This document shows positions 49,893 to 64,000 of a DNA stretch of 64,000 nt, piece by piece; positions within the stretch are counted from its first letter, which is position 1; each line of letters begins with the position of its first letter. A model generated the notes under the pieces. That model saw only the letters and a program-made list of their open reading frames with translations, searched no databases and was not told the origin of the DNA. The stretch lies in contig JAQFVV010000273.1 of NCBI GenBank assembly GCA_028023455.1, positions 1,225,568-1,289,567 on the forward strand, in the 5' to 3' direction. This stretch comes from Epiperipatus broadwayi (lineage: Eukaryota; Onychophora; Udeonychophora; Euonychophora; Peripatidae). Made by a program: the position numbers and the translations under genes.

Positions 49893-52800
49893 ATATATAA
49901 TGGTAAACTATTATATTATAATAATAATTATAAGCATACTAGATTTCTGATAAACACTTTTAAGACTGTTTTACCAAAGAGTGACTGAATCACTCATAAA
50001 CCTTGTAAAAAAAAAAAACAAGTATTATAGATAAATGTCTCTGATATCTAAAATATTGCAAACTTATTAGAACCAGCACATTCTTGCATAAACCTATTGA
50101 AATACTAATAGTGATAAAATTATCCTTACACCTGACATCTTGATAGAATATTTTAATATTACAATAATAATCAAAATAAATATTAAATTTTTTTTTTAAA
50201 ACACCTTAGTTCATTAACAGAAAATTTTCATTAAGAGTGGTCTGCTGAGGGTACAAGTCTTTCTCTGATTGCTTGTACATTTATGGAAATTTACAATGCA
50301 CCAATAAAGAAGTATTTTTGAAAAATAGTGAATACAATTCTGGAGAATAATAATAATAATAAGTATAAAACTTCTTTAAGCTAAATTATATTCAAATATA
50401 ACATTCATTAGTATTTGAGAAATTGGCCAATAGGATATTTAATTTAAAAAAAAATATTCAAGTAATGATATTGAAGAGTAGTATTATATATTTCATAGAA
50501 AGTGTTCCCTGATCTGTGGTTTTATTAGAATAAGCAAAAAATATATATTTGTAACTTATTTATATTTTTCAAAAAAGCACACACATGCAAATTTCACTAA
50601 ATGACACTAAAAGTCATTTCCAGGTATCTGTTTCAGTCGCATAAGCAAAAATGTTTATAACACTTTTTTTAATATTTTAAAAGAAGCACACAATGCAAAC
50701 TTAATTCATCATAATAATAACAAAAGTCATTTTTGGATTTTGGTCTCCTATAAATGAAGCTAGGACTATTTTTCTTTTAATAAAACATATAGCAAAATTA
50801 TTTGTAACTCCATTATATCTAAAAAAAAAACCACATATATGAGTTCAACTGATTACTAATAAAGTCAATTCCAGGTACTTTTGAGTTTCAATAACATTCT
50901 TTTTAAAAGCATTTTTTAAAAAAACAAACATAAACTGATAACCTCCAAATAATACATTGCATTATCAAACGTCTTTTCGATTATTATAGCAAACTAACCT
51001 AAATAAAGGAATATATTTTTAAGTTTTCTACAATCACATCTTTACAGAGTAATTTAAATTATTAACATTCAGAGAGAAACAAAGCATATAAAAATTATTT
51101 ATATTTTTTTACAACACAAAAGGTTAATCCCAGGTTTTCCTGCAGGTATTTAATTTACTAACAACATTTGGAGAAAAGGAGCTAGCAAATATTTTAATAG
51201 CATTTCCTCCTGTGCAAAAACAGTAAATTATTTTCATGTAACTGCCTGGTTAAAATTTTTTAAACTAGTAAGCACAATATTTATAATAATTTATTGAAAG
51301 ATATAATTATTTTAAACAGTTTATAACAGAGTAGTTAGCATAACCATATATGTAAAATTTTTCCTAAAAGTTAAATATTATGAGCTATGATCTTAAATTT
51401 AGAGTTCTTTCTTCTAAAATAAATTGACACAAGGAAAAGTAAAATAATAAAATTTCCAGCATTAGTTTATAAACGAACATTTTGAAACATATCACCTACT
51501 TGTTTTAAAACTGAAGGTTGAACATAAATGGAAAAAAAAAAGATTATTAGCAATTAATTATTTTTTTTTTTGTGGCATTTCTTTTTCCAAAGAATAAGGT
51601 TGTGGTTTAAGACCTGTAGAGGTCCCTACTATTGCATTTTTATACACATGTTCTTGAGGCTACAACCTTAATAAATATTAGTTGCATAATAGAAAATTCA
51701 AGTATTAAAACAAATATAGAACCCTTAATTGATTAACACACTTAACACACCATAATTTGTTTTAGAAATCAAATAAAATTTATACTTTACATTTTCAATG
51801 AAAATAAAAATAATTAAAAATAATTAACACTATTCTGGTATAATACAGATGATTTGAACATGAATACAAGGATAAGCAGTCAGCCAAGTTGCAGTTGTCA
51901 CCCAAAATGATGATGACCTGCTGTTTTATAGCAAATTTTAAAATCAATCAAAGTTTAGTGACTCACGTGAAAAGAGACATTTGTGGTTAAAAGGTCAATG
52001 AATTTTAACACTTCATTAAGACTCACATGTCATTCTGATCTAATTGATTTTGAAATAACCACTTCTTATTGATAACTTATTAATGAACAAATTGAAAAAA
52101 TAAATTGGACAATTTAATAATTATTGTATTCTTAAATAAAAAAAAAATTGTTTTCTACTCTTTTATGAAAATCATTTTTAATTTGTTTTTTAAACTTAAC
52201 CCCTTATTTTGATGTTTTAATAAATAATTTATTATACAATTTTAACTTTTGGAATTAAATAACTTGTTAATTAAGACCAAAAAATCATTAAATAAATGAA
52301 AGCACAAATGTTTCCCTCCACATGTAGACAAGAAGTGAACTATTTCTTTAATTTAAACAGCTTTATTAATTAATATAATAACTGATTTGATTAACTAAAT
52401 GTATTATTTAGCTACATAAATTGATTTTTAGCCAAACTTTAACTGTCTTTACAACCTTACTAATTAAAAATATCTATTTTTGACAGCTGATTAAATTAAA
52501 ATATTAATTATTTTTTATAGAGCAACCTATTATTATTACTTAATCTAATTTTACATGCTTTATTCTAGATTAAGACATTTAATTTAGCAAATAACTTTAT
52601 TAATCTAAAACATACTTTAAAATATTTAATAACTCAATATAATTTACTGTTACAATTTTTGAAACAATTTAGCTATCATTTAGCTTTATACAAGTTTATA
52701 ACAAATGCTATTTCAATACAATATTTCACACAACTAAAGCACTAACTGATTATACAAATAGGAAACATAGCATTGGGATACATTTATATCCAGGTTGACA

Positions 52801-53389
52801 AAATAAACTGTATAAAATGTAATTATTTATTATTTACTACTTTTTTAAACATTAATAACCATAGAAAACTAACTTATAACAGTAAGAAATGAAAACAATG
52901 CACAAAGTACAGGGTTAAAATATATAGTAAATCAATGTATCTGACATATCTGGAAAATGCTTTATTTAATAAAGTCCAATATTAAGAGGCAGTTATTCTC
53001 AAAAGATTCAGAATACAACAAATTTTTTGGAGAAAAAAAATCTTAAAATATTCAACACGTAAAGGAACTTCAATAAATTATTGGCATGCATTATTATAAG
53101 AAGAAATAAATCAATAAATATCTGAAAATAAATTACATTATTGCAAAAAAAAAATATTTGAAAACTAAAAATGTTTTTCTATAGGAAAGGTTTTAAAACC
53201 TAAATGCTATAGAATTTGACCACACAAAACATAAACAAAAATGAAACAGATAAATATACCATAAAGAATAGTTAAGAGGCAAATAGTAAAAAAATCACCA
53301 AATCATTATTAATAATAATGTTGCTTTATGTTAAATTCAAAGTATGACTCATGAAAAAGGAATTATTAAAATTGTTCTGCCAGGTAAAA
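49893..53389. other. AT-rich sequence, no gene
   Basis: About 3.5 kb of very AT-rich sequence with A and T runs. No frame, RNA gene or repeat boundary recognised. Confidence 0.55.
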
Positions 53390-53662
53390 TATGTCCACCC
53401 ATAATGATTATATCTAAAATCAATTTAAATTCAAGCCTATGTTGGAGGTTAATTTTTATGTTTATGATTTAATGTAACCTGTAAGTAAATCCCAATGTCT
53501 CTGAACAGAAAAAAATTTCACCAACACTGAAATAGATATTTGTCTCAAAATCTCATATTGTAATCAAGGAATGTTATTTGTCTTGTCCTCGATTAGAGAG
53601 TATTTTTTACACTCTTTATTTTATAGTGGTATAAATTTTAAATTCAAAATACTATATATATA
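53390..53662 (+). repeat. Dispersed repeat R, copy 4 (3' part)
   Basis: Shares the second half of repeat R: CCAACACTGAAATAGATAT, TGTCTCAAA, GATTAGAGAGTATTTT and TATAAATTTTAAATTCAAAA. The part that holds the mini-exon-like segment in other copies is not recognisable here. It ends in (TA)n just before the inverted 4.2-kb element. Confidence 0.6.
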
Positions 53663-53679
53663 TATATATATATATATAT

Positions 53680-56600
53680 TGTACCCTTACTTCTGGATAT
53701 ATAAAATAGTTTAAAATACAACTAGCTCAGTTACATTATTATGCATCATTAAAATTTGCATATTTATCTTTAATATATTTTTATATTATCATATCTTAAT
53801 TAAATTTATTATCAATCATCAAAATCAATATAGTTCTAGATTATATTAATTAAATAAGTATTTATAAAATTATGAGACTGTGAAGTAAAGTTACAAAGTA
53901 ATAAGCAGATTTACACTGAGTCAATATCTCCCAAGATACTATCTCAATGGCATAAGAATACTATCACTACCCTATCACTTTACCACTACATCTATAGTAT
54001 TCTTATGGCTTTTAAATGAAATAAATTATCTTTAATAATACTAAAATAATTCCTAACTTTAACTTAAAATATAATTAAATAATCTCAGGTTCCTATAAGT
54101 TGTATTTAAAATAATAATAACTCATGTAAATAAGTATGATGTGGGATTTTATATCAAACTTAAATACACCTAACTTATTTAATAATAATAATAATACTAA
54201 TCTTAGAGTGTAATTTAATCTCATATATTTCTACTATATAATCAGTCATTAAATGAATAAACAATCATATGTATATCTTTTATTTCATATGGTATCTTCA
54301 TTTTAAAATAGATCCAAATCTTATACTTAATAATCTGTGGCAATAAACAATATTGTATTCTTATAATGTGTATTATAATCATCTTATGACCATTGTAATA
54401 TTTATGTTCATGTCAATCAATTCTTATAAAATAATGTTAAGCAAATATGGTATTCATTTCTAAAATAATAATAACAAATTCAATTTTGTGCAAATATTAT
54501 GTTTATTTCAAATCATCTGATATCAAAATGCTGAGGTGAAAAATTATGAAAACTCGACACACTTTTAAAACAAATTAACAAATTTATTTACAATAACTTC
54601 AAATAAAATTTATTTACACTATTTACAGTTTATAACTTATGACAACCAATAAAATAAAAATAGGAATACAAATATAAGAGGCTTACACTGTTATTAACTT
54701 ATGTATTTAATAAGGAATTACACATTCCTTCAAATAAATGCTATATTAATATGATTATAGTGTGTTTTTCTTAAACTTAGATTTTTAAATAAATAGTTGT
54801 ACTTTAATTACTACAATTAACAATATGTTAAGACTATTTATGTAGCATGTGTACATAATGTAGCTTTACCTATTAAATAACTACATTACTTAAATATCAT
54901 TTATAATATATTATCATGTATTCACTTTGTTATTAGCATTGCCTAATAACTTTATATAAAATCAATATCTCTTTATAATGTAAGACAAATGATTAGTTAT
55001 AATTATATTCCACCTAATGTAATTTCTGTTATATGTTTTATAAAATATGCATTCTACTTTTGTATTATCCAAATAATAATATTTAAATCATTTATCAATT
55101 TTAAATTCATAAACATTACATTAGATAAATTTTATGATTCCTTTCTGTGTAAGATCATTATTTTACCCTATGTGCTTTACTAACCTTTCTAATAAATTTC
55201 TATCTATAAAACATATTCTAAACTTATTTAAAACATTTTCCGAAAAAACAAATATCAACTTCAAATAAAATATTCCTTATCCAAATTACTCATACTATAC
55301 TGTCTATACTTAGTAAACTTTTCAATCTAAATATAGGCTTCTACTCATAACGTAACCTAGCTTATTCACTAAACAAAATACACAAAATTATAGACTTTTA
55401 AAATCCTTTTCTAAATTGCAAAAGTAAAATAATTACTTGGATAAATAATAAACATCATTTTAATACTAAGCATAAATAAAAATATCAAAATTATTTACGA
55501 AAGAATCATATAATTATTTTCTAAGCTTTTACGTAATGTTGTATCATGTTTATATTATAAATTAAAAATTTATGCATATTTTAATAAAGTTTGTAATGTA
55601 TGTGTTTTCATAATATATTTATCCATTCATTCTACAACAACATAATATTCAGTTGATCTAAAGAAAAACATATTAAATTCATTAAAAATCATTATACAAT
55701 ATTTTTTACCATAATAATAATATTGTCCAATCTGCTATCCAGTATTCTTCGGAATTTGCAGCTTCATAAAATAAAAATCATTCACATTTTCACTCATAAA
55801 CATTCATTAGAATATTCCGTGTTATATTAATTATAAAAATAAGTTTATGTAATTAATTATATATCATTTTAAAGTTACTATTTAATAAATGTACCTAACC
55901 TACTTTTTAAGAGTTTAATAATATTTAAATTTTATGTTAAATAAATAAAATAAATTTATATTACATATTCCATCGTTGATTTTTCCTACCATAAAAGTTC
56001 TAACAAATATCCTCCGTATAAAGTCAATAAAACACTATTTCCTGTTCCGTTGAATCACGTGCTTCTTGAAAGTTTATAACAAAAATGATAACGTTTATTT
56101 TTTTAAAAATAATAAGTTCCCACAAATAAACAAAATAAAACTAAAATAGTTTATAAATTCTTTGGATCCAGTTCTTCATAGAATATTATTCAAAAAGTTA
56201 TTATTTCAAAACTAAGTTATAATTTATAAAATTATCCTTAAATTATTTTTAATTAACTTAGTTTGGCTTGGCTTAGTTTAACTTGATTTGGATATCCCTG
56301 TATTACTTGCGCATTTGTAAATACCATATTCCGGTAAGAATTAATTTTTCCATCTCTAACGTCCAGCGTTTAGATTACTTCGATATAGCAATTTTATTAT
56401 ATTGCAATTTTCAATAATCATATTTATAGTCTATTTGCCTTTTTAAAACGTCAATATTTAGTCTTTTAGCATAAAGACTTAACAAGGCAAGTATTTATTT
56501 AAAATTACTACTGCTTCTTATATCTTTCATCAAGATATATATTTTACTTCTATAATTTGTCAAAATATTTTCTTTTACAGAAATATTTATATTTCTTTAA

Positions 56601-57900
56601 AAATATCTATTAGTAATAAACAATAGTAATTTAACTTTTGAAAACTATTTTTAGTCCAAAATACTACTTTTCTCCATCTTGTAGTTTTATGTACTAATCC
56701 AGCGTCTGTTACTTTTTCATCATAAAATTTCTGATAAATTTCTCCAATACGTGATGTTTCCATTGATTATTTGTACGTAAATTGAGTTTCGATATTGAGA
56801 AGACGATAGGGAAAATTAAGTTTCTACTGCATATTCATTACTTTAAAATATTATAAATTATTCAATAACACTCTTATGATTTTACAACTGATTTTTAAGA
56901 GCGTTTCTAAATTTACTTAGCTATTTTCTTTAATAGCACAAACGACTTAGAAGTTTATTGTAGAGAGACCCCCTCAACAATTGAATCCAGCTTATATACT
57001 GCCAGAAACTCCTTATCTGATTGGTTCGATTAAACAATCAAACTTTCTTATTTACATATTTACCAACACAATATTAAAAATAAATAATGACTTATTTAAT
57101 ATTTGATATTTTATCAAATTCTTTTAAAACAATATTTATCATTTATTCAAATCTATTAAACATTCTTTTGAAATATTATTTCTCACTTGATTTAAATCTT
57201 AACTTTTATAAGATCATTTAAAATAAATTAAATCTTTTTAAATACGTTATATTTTTAAGACAATATTTTATAAAATCAAATTTAATACTTTACATTAATA
57301 TCTTTATTTTTATCTCGTGATAACTCACGTATTATTTATAAATTTTATAACATGATTTTGTAAAATAATAATTGCAACTTTATTAGACAACTTCCACGCG
57401 TGTGTATAATATCTGTTCTTTATAATACAAGAACGCTTGTCTAAAAATAAACTTAACAATTGCTTTTTTTAAAATAAATATTTATTTTTAAAATAAATAA
57501 GATATTATAATAGATTTTAAAATAATTATTTGATATGATTAAAATCAAATATTAATCTCAATTTTAAGTACTTATAATTTAAATATTTTTATTCACTTTT
57601 AACATATATTTCAAATTTAATAAATATCTTTATCTAATTTTAACTTGTCTTTTAAATACTTTAGCTTTAAACATTTGTTATTAAATTTATTAATGCAGTA
57701 TTACATCATACTCATCATCATTTTAATATCTTCTCAAGATCAACACAATTCACATATCAAATACTCATAGATTACTTTAATTAAACTTATGGTAACATTA
57801 CCACAAGCAAAGTCAACATCACACTTTTAAAATACTTCTTAAATTTAAAATTTTCCACTAGATTAGCACAAAACTTAAATGGTGACCCATATAAAAGGGC

Positions 57901-57903
<3 letters not shown>
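53680..57903 (-). mobile_element. 4.22-kb noncoding TG...CA element, copy 2
   Basis: The inverse of 16700-20955, from TGTACCCTT on the left to AAGGGCACA on the right. The middle is colinear with copy 1, including the CCAAT/TATA pair. (TA)n lies on both sides, and beyond that a ~38-bp direct repeat flanks it (53625-53662 and 57942-57979). No coding frame. Confidence 0.6.
56990..57025 (-). promoter_or_regulatory. CCAAT and TATA boxes, copy 2
   Basis: On the minus strand ACCAAT (57020-57025) precedes a TATATAAG-type box (about 56991-56998) at similar spacing to copy 1. Confidence 0.5.
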
Positions 57904-57941
<38 letters not shown>

Positions 57942-57946
<5 letters not shown>

Positions 57947-58170
57947 GTATAAATTTTAAATTCAAAATACTATATATATATTATAAATAATGAAAATATT
58001 TTTTAAATACATATGTATGTTTTTCTATTTATTGATTGAATTTTTATTTAGTTAAACATCTGACAGATGCAGGTAAGATTTTTCAAATATCATTTAATAT
58101 TTAGTTTTTAAATTGACACATTTTAAAATAAATATTATGTTACAAAATGCAAAATCTTTTGTGATAATAT
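57942..58170 (+). repeat. Dispersed repeat R, end fragment plus copy 5
   Basis: First the 3' end of a unit (TATAAATTTTAAATTCAAAA, 57949 onward), then the start of another: ATTTATTGATTGAATTTTTA, TTTAG (to 58051), a 21-nt segment (58052-58072), and GTAAGATTTTTCAAATATCA. Similarity fades after about 58165. In phase 2 the 21-nt segment reads KHLTDA. Confidence 0.6.
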
Positions 58171-58779
58171 TTCTAGAGAGATATTCTAAATGCTTTCCCT
58201 TGTGGCATTTGATCTTAAAACTTGTTTAGAGCTATTAGACACTCATTATATTATATTTGCAATACAATTTTTTTATAATAAGTCACATGATATATGACTA
58301 ACCCAGTTACATTCACTCTATTTACTCAGCTAAAAATAATTTGTCTTAAGTTAGAAACAAACAGCCATCATCAAAATGATATGTGATAAATAAATTTATA
58401 TAGTTTTATTTGTTAATAATTTAATAAATGAAAACACTCAACATAAGCATATATTAAAAACTGTTAATAATTGTCACCCATACCCACACACATATGCACA
58501 GATATTTTGTAACTTTACAATAAATCATTAAATATATTTTAATGTAGTAATAAAGTTACTTATGACTACAGAAGCAATGAATCTATAGGTTAGATACATG
58601 CTTCATATCTTTCTAGATTGCTAGAATAGGATCAAACCAGATCCATGCATGTTACAATGCTTATAAAACTTTCAATCTGCCATTTTATATACATTTAATT
58701 TTTAGAAGAGCAAATAAGTAATTAAAATATCAATTTTCTATTAAAAATGTTTTTATTATAAATATTGGAGGGGCCCAGA
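58171..58779. other. AT-rich sequence, no gene
   Basis: No frame or repeat recognised. Confidence 0.5.
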
Positions 58780-59498
58780 TATATATATATATATATATAT
58801 AAAATATACAAACCATTATACAATTACAGATATCCAGTAATACCCTTTGTTTAAAGATCTATATCTCAATAATAGCAAACCTTAAAATGATACCTTTTAA
58901 ATAAGCAAATGATCTTAAATTTTTGCTAATAAACTAACAAGTTTACAAAGTTATTAAAGACAAACTAAACATTAGATTTTAATCTTTAAACTCCTCCCAA
59001 ACTATAAATGAAAAGAAAGTTACTGTTAACACTAACTGAGATAATTATAGAAAATATACAAACCATTATACAATTACAGATATCCAGTAATACCCTTTGT
59101 TTAAAGATCTATATCTCAATAATAGCAAACCTTAAAATGATACCTTTAAATAAGCAAATGATCTTAAATTTTTGCTAATAAACTAACAAGTTTACAAAGT
59201 TATTAAAGACAAACTAAACATTAGATTTTAATCTTTAAACAGTAACTTTCTTTTCATTTATAGTTTGGGAGGAGTTTAAAGATTAAAATCTAATGTTTAG
59301 TTTGTCTTTAATAACTTTGTAAACTTGTTAGTTTATTAGCAAAAATTTAAGATCATTTGCTTATTTAAAAGGTATCATTTTAAGGTTTGCTATTATTGAG
59401 ATATAGATCTTTAAACAAAGGGTATTACTGGATATCTGTAATTGTATAATGGTTTGTATATTTTCTATAATTATCTCAGTTAGTGTTAACAGTAACTT

Positions 59499-59532
<34 letters not shown>
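58780..59532. mobile_element. 250-bp-unit array, direct then inverted, bracketed by (TA)n
   Basis: A TA tract (58780-58800) is followed by a full forward unit (58801-59050) and a partial forward unit (59051-59240). The sequence switches to the reverse complement at a shared AAC (59238-59240), giving a partial reverse unit (to about 59464) and the start of another (to 59503), then a TA tract (59504-59532). Units start AAAATATACAAACC and are nearly identical. They are unrelated to the 413-bp unit but have the same architecture. No protein and no convincing ribozyme core were found. Confidence 0.8.
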
Positions 59533-59534
<2 letters not shown>

Positions 59535-59821
59535 TATTTTATTAAGTATTTTTTATTCTGGAGATTTACTTTTGTGATAAACCCTGTTAACATTCTGTAG
59601 CGTCAAACAAAAAAAAAAATCCATTAACAATATGGTAATGGAATTTTCTAATTAAAATAAAATTAAAGTGGAAAAGATATTTGAAACATGAATTTTTTAA
59701 ATCTACATTAAATTAAAAATATATTTGAAAAAATATATTAGGAGAGTGGATTTCAAGATTACAATGTGAAATAATTTAGAGTGATAGTTGTGGTTACCAG
59801 AATTTCAACATATCTACTTAT

Positions 59822-60120
59822 TCATGGGCGAATGACAAAGGGAATTTTCCAAAAATAGTCAGAAAAGGGTATAAATAGCTCATGAGAACAATAGAGGTTA
59901 CCAGTCATAGTTTTTGTGCAGTGATTGCCTGATGAATCCATGCCAGTTAAATTTTCAATAAATATAAAAATGTTTAGGAGCTTGGCAGTGGAGTAGATGG
60001 CCTTGTAGCCTGCCCATCTTCTGCTGTCCCAATGATGATTGCCAAATACCTTAAGCCTGAGAAACTTTGTCAAAATGTGTAATGTGGACTGCTGAACTGT
60101 TGAACTCTCAAATTAAAATA
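59822..60120 (-). CDS. Unrecognised open frame, possible exon or decayed gene
   Basis: From about 60120 down, an open frame without a required ATG (an ATG lies at 60071-60073) encodes about 98 residues including GNHHWDSRRWAGYKAIYST and AKLLNIFIFIENL. The pattern of a W-G near a hydrophobic helix, then LLNxxIxI, is faintly like the middle of OTU-type cysteine proteases carried by some transposons, but no catalytic Cys or His motif is visible. Composition is less AT-biased than its surroundings. It could be chance. Confidence 0.2.
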
Positions 60121-61850
<1,730 letters not shown>

Positions 61851-64000
61851 ATTTAAGCTGCCTCTGGTTTGTCTCTATTTATTTTATTCTAAATTTAACA
61901 TTTCCAATTAATTATTGTGCTACTATCTGATGACTCAAGGTCACATACATACCATTCCTATATTTAAGTAAATGAATAGGTCTAATTAGAATCAATATTG
62001 GAGTTAGATGTTCGAATTAGTTGAAGATCATGCTCCACCATAGATGCTAGTGGGCCAGAGTGTGGAAAATATTTATTGCTTACCTTGAAAATATTGTTAA
62101 TTAGTTGGCAGATTTAGGTAGGGAGTAAACAGGGCAGAATGCAAAAGTATTCTTTATCTTTGATCTCAGTACAGTTGAATTTGAGGTACTTTTGCCCAGG
62201 CTGTGGATTGTGTTGAGTCAACACAATTTTGATTGGTACGCTACTGTATATAAATTGAATTTTTATGGCACACAAAATAACTGAAACAACTATCTTTCTT
62301 GATTTATATGTCTGTTTTGTGGAAAATGAATTAATAATCTTACCAGAGGTATATTTTTTTTAATGCCATGTATGATCATATAAAAGAATAAACACTCTTT
62401 ATTTTTAATCAAAGGATTTGCTTTACCTAATATTATGTATCTGTAAAACTTTTCTCATCTTCTGAATCATTTATTTTATTTCTTTATATCCACAATGCCA
62501 GCTATGTCAGTAATTAATATTCCCATAATTAACCCAAGGGAAATCTTCTCTGTAAAATATGGATTTTCCATTTGTTTGCATTTAAATATAGATATAAACA
62601 GATCATGACTTTTAAATAAAATATTGCAAAAGACAAAAATGAGTAAATAAATGGAAATATATTCTTAATTAATTCAATGACTAAATTATATTTTGCATAA
62701 GTACATACTTAATTGAGGATGACAACAGATTTACCCCCCCCCAGGTAAGTAATAAATTTAAGGCACTTTTTACCTCTTATTTATAGGGCATTATTTCCAC
62801 TGGGTTATGGCTTTAGGCTTTAAGTAGACATATGTTAAATTTAGACAACAATAATTTTATTTTTTATTATTTCAAATTTAACTTAACAAACAATTTTTAT
62901 CACAATTCTCACTGTGTATTTTATCCTCTATAACAGATTAAATAGGACTCAATCAAGTCACTCAAATATATTGTTGGCTGAACTTCGCTTCTGAAATTTT
63001 AAAAAACAAAATTCCTTCTAATCTTTATTCTCACAAGTTGGCTGATAATTTAAAAATGGTACTTTGTTATTAGAGCTGCCATATGGAGCATGTATTAGAT
63101 CTTCTGTAACTGTTTACATTTGTATCAACCCACTTATAACTTTGTAATCTTGGGATATGACCAAATTAATATGAACATGGATCTGTTATATGCCTTTCTT
63201 AGCAAAATATGTACACACAAATCATGCACATGGTATTTTGGCAAGATGTACAAAGAGATCAGGAAGTGGATATGAATGTCAACAGGCACAGTGGGTCTAA
63301 TACATGCTCCGCATTACAGGAGTAAAAATATATAAAAGTAAAAACATAATATAATTTTAAATAAGACATTGAAATATGTACGACTTGGACACTAACAACT
63401 TTTAAGAACATTGGAAATCAAAAAAAAAAGTGATTCATAATCTTAATGAAAAATGCCATTTGAAAGCAATGATTACCATGACACTGTTCTTTATAAGATA
63501 AAGACTCATAATTAATCAAATTTGTCATATCCAGACAAAATTTCTTGAATTCAACACTAATGTTATTATATACTAAACACATTGAAAGAGTTCTACCATT
63601 GTTGGCTATATATTAATTAGAATTGCATTTATGTATTAATTCTGTCTTTCAAGTGGTTTATTATAATAGTAATAATCCCTGGCATCCATGTTACATGCAT
63701 ATACATGATTTGTAAACCTCCTACAATGATTCATAATAAACAACTGCTGATTAAAACTCTGATTATTACTTTTAAAGCTGTTGTACAAAAACAACTTGTC
63801 AAAATATTTTTGATCTATCATAACACTTTATACATAAAAAAATTCCATAATTTTCTCATAAAACCTACTTTCAAGAAATAAACTTATGTTTTCATTGACC
63901 ATAACTCTTTATTATTGCAGTTCATACACTGATCATTATGTGTTTCATAGCAATAACACCACTGAACTCCTAAATTACCTATTTATATGCAAAAGCTATT
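61851..64000. other. AT-rich sequence, no gene
   Basis: Contains the second copy of the GGTACTTTTGC patch (about 62100-62230, compare 5596-5690). No gene recognised up to the window end. Confidence 0.5.

Noticed and set aside
58990-59060. Hammerhead core (CTGAGAT...GAAA) in the 250-bp unit
   Set aside because: Core positions 8 and 9 are wrong and no stem II with a loop can form between the two blocks.

Overview
This is an AT-rich animal (metazoan) genomic window with almost no host coding sequence. It is built from simple repeats, above all (TA)n tracts, and decayed retroelements. Several Penelope-like element (PLE) lineages carrying GIY-YIG nucleases, a Ty3-type LTR element, a piggyBac-type MITE family and long tetranucleotide tracts sit together, with tiny AT-rich flanks. 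This fits a large repeat-rich invertebrate genome; a mollusc, perhaps a cephalopod, is my best guess, but no marker in the window proves it. No rRNA, tRNA, CRISPR array or intact gene is visible.

Layout. 0.4-1.15 kb: piggyBac-type MITE. 1.2-13 kb: AT-rich intergenic or intronic DNA with (TA)n-cored palindromes. 13.5 kb: a hammerhead-like motif with a (CA)n loop. 16.7-20.96 kb: a 4.26-kb noncoding element with TG/CA ends and a CCAAT/TATA promoter; its partner lies inverted at 53.68-57.90 kb. 21.0-21.5 kb: a near-perfect palindrome made of two PLE 3' ends. 22.3-28.2 kb: two head-to-head PLE copies, the right one split by a second MITE. 28.36-29.9 kb: a second PLE family, again head-to-head. 36.5-37.9 kb and 58.8-59.5 kb: short-unit arrays (413 and 250 bp) that run direct and then inverted, bracketed by (TA)n. 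37.93-38.16 kb: a possible ZP-domain-like exon. 39.4-41.75 kb: a (TCTA)n tract and fragments of another PLE family. 42.38-49.89 kb: a dead Ty3-type LTR element on the minus strand with 1.65-kb LTRs. 21.8, 33.1, 33.6, 53.4 and 58.0 kb: copies of one repeat, all on the plus strand, some of which hold a 20-21-nt segment between splice-site consensus sequences.

How the parts relate. Four PLE lineages end in the same kind of RNA motif: a hammerhead-like core whose stem III is a short self-complementary palindrome (ACGT or AGTACT), so that it would fold as a dimer. PLEs and the short-unit arrays share two habits: insertion next to (TA)n and inverted copies joined at short homologies. I suggest one process made them: PLE-type reverse transcription of self-cleaved, concatemeric or circular RNAs with strand switching. 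This is inference. All protein-coding parts of the retroelements are broken, so nothing here looks mobile today.
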